Below, piece after piece: positions 61,481 through 64,000 of a stretch of 64,000 nt of DNA. The position numbers and the translations under genes were made by a program. Position 1 is the stretch's first letter. Each line of letters starts with the position of its first letter. The stretch is from Acidobacteriota bacterium. GTDB taxonomy: Bacteria; Acidobacteriota; Vicinamibacteria; Vicinamibacterales; CAVVIG01. The stretch covers positions 1 through 64,000 of the forward strand of contig JADZED010000081.1 of the NCBI GenBank assembly GCA_020850715.1, in the 5' to 3' direction. The notes below the pieces were generated by a model. It was not told where the DNA came from. It ran no database searches and worked only from the letters and a program-made list of their open reading frames with translations.

Positions 61481-62323
61481 ATGACCCCGCGCAGGCTCTT
61501 CGCGCCCTCGCTTGCGCTCGCGATCGCGCTGGCGGCCGGCGCGGCCGTCTTCGGCCAGCAGATCTGGGTCGGCCGCGGCTGGCGCGGCCGCACCCCGCCG
61601 AAGTGGGCCACCGAGGCCGACTTCGACGGCGCCTTCCATTTCTGCCGCGGCTACTACACCAGCGTGCGCCGCATGCGCAGCGGCAGCGGCTGGAACACCG
61701 ACTATCCGGGCGCCGACAACAACTTCTCGGTCCGCCTGGCCGAGCTCACGCGCATCAGCGTCGCGCTCGACCAGGAGCGCCAGCCGAACCACGTCGTCAT
61801 CCGCCTCGACGATCCGCTGCTCTATCGCTGCGGCATCGTCTTCATGACCGACATCGGCACGGCCGAGTTCTCCGACACCGAGATCGCCACGCTGCGCGAC
61901 TACATGTTGAAGGGCGGCTTCATCTGGGTCGACGACACGTGGGGCTCGGCGGCCTGGAGCTACTGGGTGCGCGAGATCTCGCGCGTCTTCACCCCGGAGC
62001 GGTATCCGATCGTCGACATCCCTCCGACGCACGCGATCATGCACACGCTGTACGACGTGAAGGCGGTGCCGCAGGTGCCGTCGATCAGCCACTGGCGGCG
62101 GAGCGGCGGCGGCACCTCGGAGCAGGGCGATGACAGCGCCACGGTGTTCGTGAAGGGGATCGAGGACGACCGTGGCCGGCTGATGATCCTGATGACCCAC
62201 AACACCGACATCTCCGATACGTGGGAGCGAGAGGGCGAGGAGCCGCGCTCCTACTTCGATACCTTCTCGCCCACCGGCTATGCGATCGGGGTCAACGTGG
62301 TCATCTACGCGATGACGCACTGA
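61481..62323 (+). CDS. Exported DUF4159 domain protein
   Basis: A 280-residue protein with a signal peptide (LFAPSLALAIALAAGAAVFGQQ). The DUF4159 domain follows: FHFCRGYYTSVRRMRSGSGWNTDYPGADNNFSVRLAELTRISV, then DPLLYRCGIVFMTDIGTAEFSDTEIATLRDYMLKGGFIWVDDTWG and YPIVDIPPTHAIMHTLYDV. The domain looks like a ThuA or glutamine-amidotransferase-like fold without an obvious catalytic residue. Members are common in Acidobacteria and Bacteroidetes next to MoxR/DUF58 genes, which are not present here. An ATG 24 bp upstream is less likely. Confidence 0.85.
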   Translation: MTPRRLFAPSLALAIALAAGAAVFGQQIWVGRGWRGRTPPKWATEADFDGAFHFCRGYYTSVRRMRSGSGWNTDYPGADNNFSVRLAELTRISVALDQERQPNHVVIRLDDPLLYRCGIVFMTDIGTAEFSDTEIATLRDYMLKGGFIWVDDTWGSAAWSYWVREISRVFTPERYPIVDIPPTHAIMHTLYDVKAVPQVPSISHWRRSGGGTSEQGDDSATVFVKGIEDDRGRLMILMTHNTDISDTWEREGEEPRSYFDTFSPTGYAIGVNVVIYAMTH

Positions 62324-62364
62324 GTGTCCCGTCCCAGTGGTTCGCGACACAACGTGCGGGCGGC

Positions 62365-62440
62365 GCATCCCAGCTGGCGGCGTTGCTCGTCGCTCAGATA
62401 TCTCCAATATCCTCACTCCTCGCGCCTGGCCATCGGGGCG
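62365..62440. repeat. Dispersed 76-bp repeat, copy 2
   Basis: Second copy of the repeat at 28-103, in the same orientation, about 62 of 76 positions identical. The central inverted repeat here is GATAT-CTCCA-ATATC (62396-62410). It fills the 258-bp gap between the DUF4159 and DUF488 genes and overlaps no credible gene. Confidence 0.75.
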
Positions 62441-62581
62441 CGGCGCTCCGCGACGTATGCCACGATCCACCGGGACGGGACACTGCGCGTTTCCTGAAGG
62501 CGGGCGTCGTGCGGCCCCTCGGGCCTGCCCGGGGATCACGCCCGCGATGGCCTTCTGGCCTGCCCGAACGGTCGCATCCGA

Positions 62582-63169
62582 ATGACGGACCGGCGCCAGA
62601 TGCCACAGGCGACAGCACGACCGACGACGGCGCAGACAGGCGGGCGCATCTTCACGATCGGCCACTCGACGCGGCCGGTCGACGCATTCATCCGGCTGCT
62701 CCGCGCCCACCGGATCGCGCGCGTCGTCGACGTGCGCACGATCCCGAAGTCGCGCCGCAACCCGCAGTTCGGCCGCGACGCGCTGAAGGCGTCGCTCCGG
62801 CGCGCCGGGATCCGCTACACGCATGTGCCTGGGCTGGGAGGACTCCGGCACCCCAGGCCCGACTCCCCCAATGGCGGGTGGCGCAACGCGAGCTTCCGCG
62901 GCTACGCCGACTACATGCAGACGGCGGCGTTCGCGCGCAGCCTCGAGCGCTGCCTTCGACTGGCCGCGAAGGATCGCATCGCGCTGATGTGCGCCGAGGC
63001 GGTGCCGTGGCGCTGTCATCGATCGCTCATCGCCGACGCGCTGCTGGCGAGGGGCGTCCAGGCGAGCGAGATCGCCAGCGCCGTGCGCGCGCGACCGCAC
63101 GTGCTGACGAAGTGGGCGCGGATCGTGGACGGCCGCGTGACGTATCCGCCGGACGCCGCGGGCGGGTAG
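62582..63169 (+). CDS. DUF488 family protein
   Basis: A 195-residue DUF488 protein. The conserved parts are the opening IFTIGHSTRPVDAFIRLLRAHRI, VDVRTIPKSRRNPQF and the C-terminal LMCAEAVPWRCHRSLIADAL, with a cysteine-rich, histidine-containing site that may bind a metal or nucleotide. The biochemical function is unknown. The first 20 residues are low-complexity and may not all be translated. It has no close operon partner. Confidence 0.88.
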   Translation: MTDRRQMPQATARPTTAQTGGRIFTIGHSTRPVDAFIRLLRAHRIARVVDVRTIPKSRRNPQFGRDALKASLRRAGIRYTHVPGLGGLRHPRPDSPNGGWRNASFRGYADYMQTAAFARSLERCLRLAAKDRIALMCAEAVPWRCHRSLIADALLARGVQASEIASAVRARPHVLTKWARIVDGRVTYPPDAAGG

Positions 63170-63386
63170 ATGCGTGGTCTGCCCGGCGGCACCGGAGGCG
63201 CCGCCGGCGCGTCCTGTCCCGGAGCGGCCGCAGGCGCGACGATCAGCCCGCTCGCCGCACACGCGCTGGGCGGGACTGCGGGGGCGGCCGGCGAGACGCC
63301 CCCGGCGCGGGCGGCGCCTGCCGGGCGCGCGCTCCGTTCGCCACCCGCCCCCGCGTCACGCGTGAGGGCGGCAGTCCATCCGACCT

Positions 63387-64000
63387 CTATTCGAAATTGC
63401 CGTGGACGCCCTGAAAGCCGTGCCGCGCCTGCTTCAGGAGCCACCGGATCACGCGGCCGTCGTTGTAGCACCAGCCGACGATGTGGTTCAGCGTCGAGTA
63501 GCAGTTGGGTTCGCACGCCGTCTTCATGTCGGCGAGCTGCGCGCGATCGAAGCCGGGCCGGCCGACCACGCCCCAATCGTGGCCTGCCGAGTACATCGGG
63601 AAGCATGGGGCGAGCGTACCGTCGACGCGGACGATGACGGTGTTCTGTCCGGCGCGGCAGTTCCACGGCTCGTAGTGCGCGCCGCGCACGAACCGCTTCA
63701 TCTCGGCCAGCCGCTCGACCGAGTTCAGCATGCCGTAGCCGGCCTTCTGCTTCTCGATCAGCCAGTCGATCAGCGCGTCGACTCTCGGCTGGTCCTCAGG
63801 CGTGAAGTAGGTCGGGTTCTCGTCGGACAGGTGCTTGAAGTGCGGTTGCTCGAGCAGCGGCGATTCGTTGATGTGGTAGTCGGTCGAAATCCGGTGCTCG
63901 TGCGCGATCTCGGTCAGCGCCTTCACGTCGTCCAGGTTGTTGCGGCAGATGTTGATGTTGAGGAAGACCGTATAGCCGTAGCGGTACTGGCGGCTCGTCA
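63387..64000 (-). CDS. Radical SAM protein with SPASM-like C-terminus, partial
   Basis: The C-terminal portion of a radical SAM enzyme; its frame runs unbroken off the right edge of the window, so the N-terminal CxxxCxxC cluster motif is not seen. Upstream of the first available GTG (63926) the frame still reads GYTVFLNINICRNNLDDVKA, a barrel strand. Cysteines in PWNCRAGQNTVIVRVDGTLAPCFPMYS, KTACEPNCYSTLNHIVGWCYN would ligate auxiliary iron-sulfur clusters of a SPASM or twitch domain. The substrate is unknown; peptide modification or sugar chemistry are both possible. Confidence 0.8.
   Translation of the reverse strand, partial: TSRQYRYGYTVFLNINICRNNLDDVKALTEIAHEHRISTDYHINESPLLEQPHFKHLSDENPTYFTPEDQPRVDALIDWLIEKQKAGYGMLNSVERLAEMKRFVRGAHYEPWNCRAGQNTVIVRVDGTLAPCFPMYSAGHDWGVVGRPGFDRAQLADMKTACEPNCYSTLNHIVGWCYNDGRVIRWLLKQARHGFQGVHGNFE

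Overview
This window looks like chromosomal core DNA from a very GC-rich (about 70 percent by eye) Gram-negative bacterium. Lipopolysaccharide-heptose genes, a LolB-like outer-membrane lipoprotein, a 12-gene complex I operon and many short conserved genes point to a diderm. A two-domain IspDF, a DUF4159 protein, a cupredoxin/cytochrome pair and a full-length Lhr helicase suggest Acidobacteriota, perhaps a Vicinamibacteria relative. That placement is inference; no 16S gene is present. I see no prophage, insertion sequence or CRISPR array.

Layout. (1) 147-16438, minus strand: a housekeeping block, read in transcription order as a TPR protein, LolB-like lipoprotein, ispE, tRNA-Gln, prs, rplY, pth, rpsF-rpsR-rplI (with an intrinsic terminator), dnaB, alr, radA, plsC, ispDF, gltX, rlmB. 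The lolB-ispE-prs order resembles that of enterobacteria. (2) 16491-19932, plus: an LPS group of Trm112-like protein, family 9 glycosyltransferase, O-antigen ligase-like protein and heptose-7-phosphate kinase. (3) purH (minus) diverges from a cold-shock gene (plus), with an orphan terminator between them. (4) 22043-34778, minus: two unknown genes and nuoABCDEFHJKLMN, which lacks nuoG and nuoI. (5) 34987-50629: a glycosyltransferase, a small coiled-coil protein, Lhr helicase, a PDZ-containing alpha/beta hydrolase, an unknown exported protein, a polytopic membrane protein, YajQ, TreY and a cardiolipin synthase-like protein. (6) 50737-54562: an efflux operon (membrane fusion protein, ABC ATPase, ABC permease, TetR regulator) behind a consensus promoter that overlaps a 25-bp palindrome, a likely autoregulatory operator. 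(7) 54609-55399: a small gene and a nucleotidyltransferase gene interrupted by an in-frame TGA. (8) 55615-57371: an exported cytochrome c and a cupredoxin-like protein, translationally coupled. (9) PilT; then an aldehyde dehydrogenase and a formyltetrahydrofolate hydrolase-type protein encoded back to back, 12 bp apart, which together resemble a split 10-formyltetrahydrofolate dehydrogenase. (10) DUF4159 and DUF488 proteins and a radical SAM/SPASM gene cut by the window end.

Recurring themes are tightly coupled genes (ATGA, GTGA and TGATG overlaps), -10 boxes lying only 6-12 bp before start codons (a sign of leaderless mRNAs), symmetric -10 elements between divergent genes, and a dispersed 76-bp repeat present near both ends of the window. 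Very long open frames opposite the real genes are common because of the GC content and were discarded.
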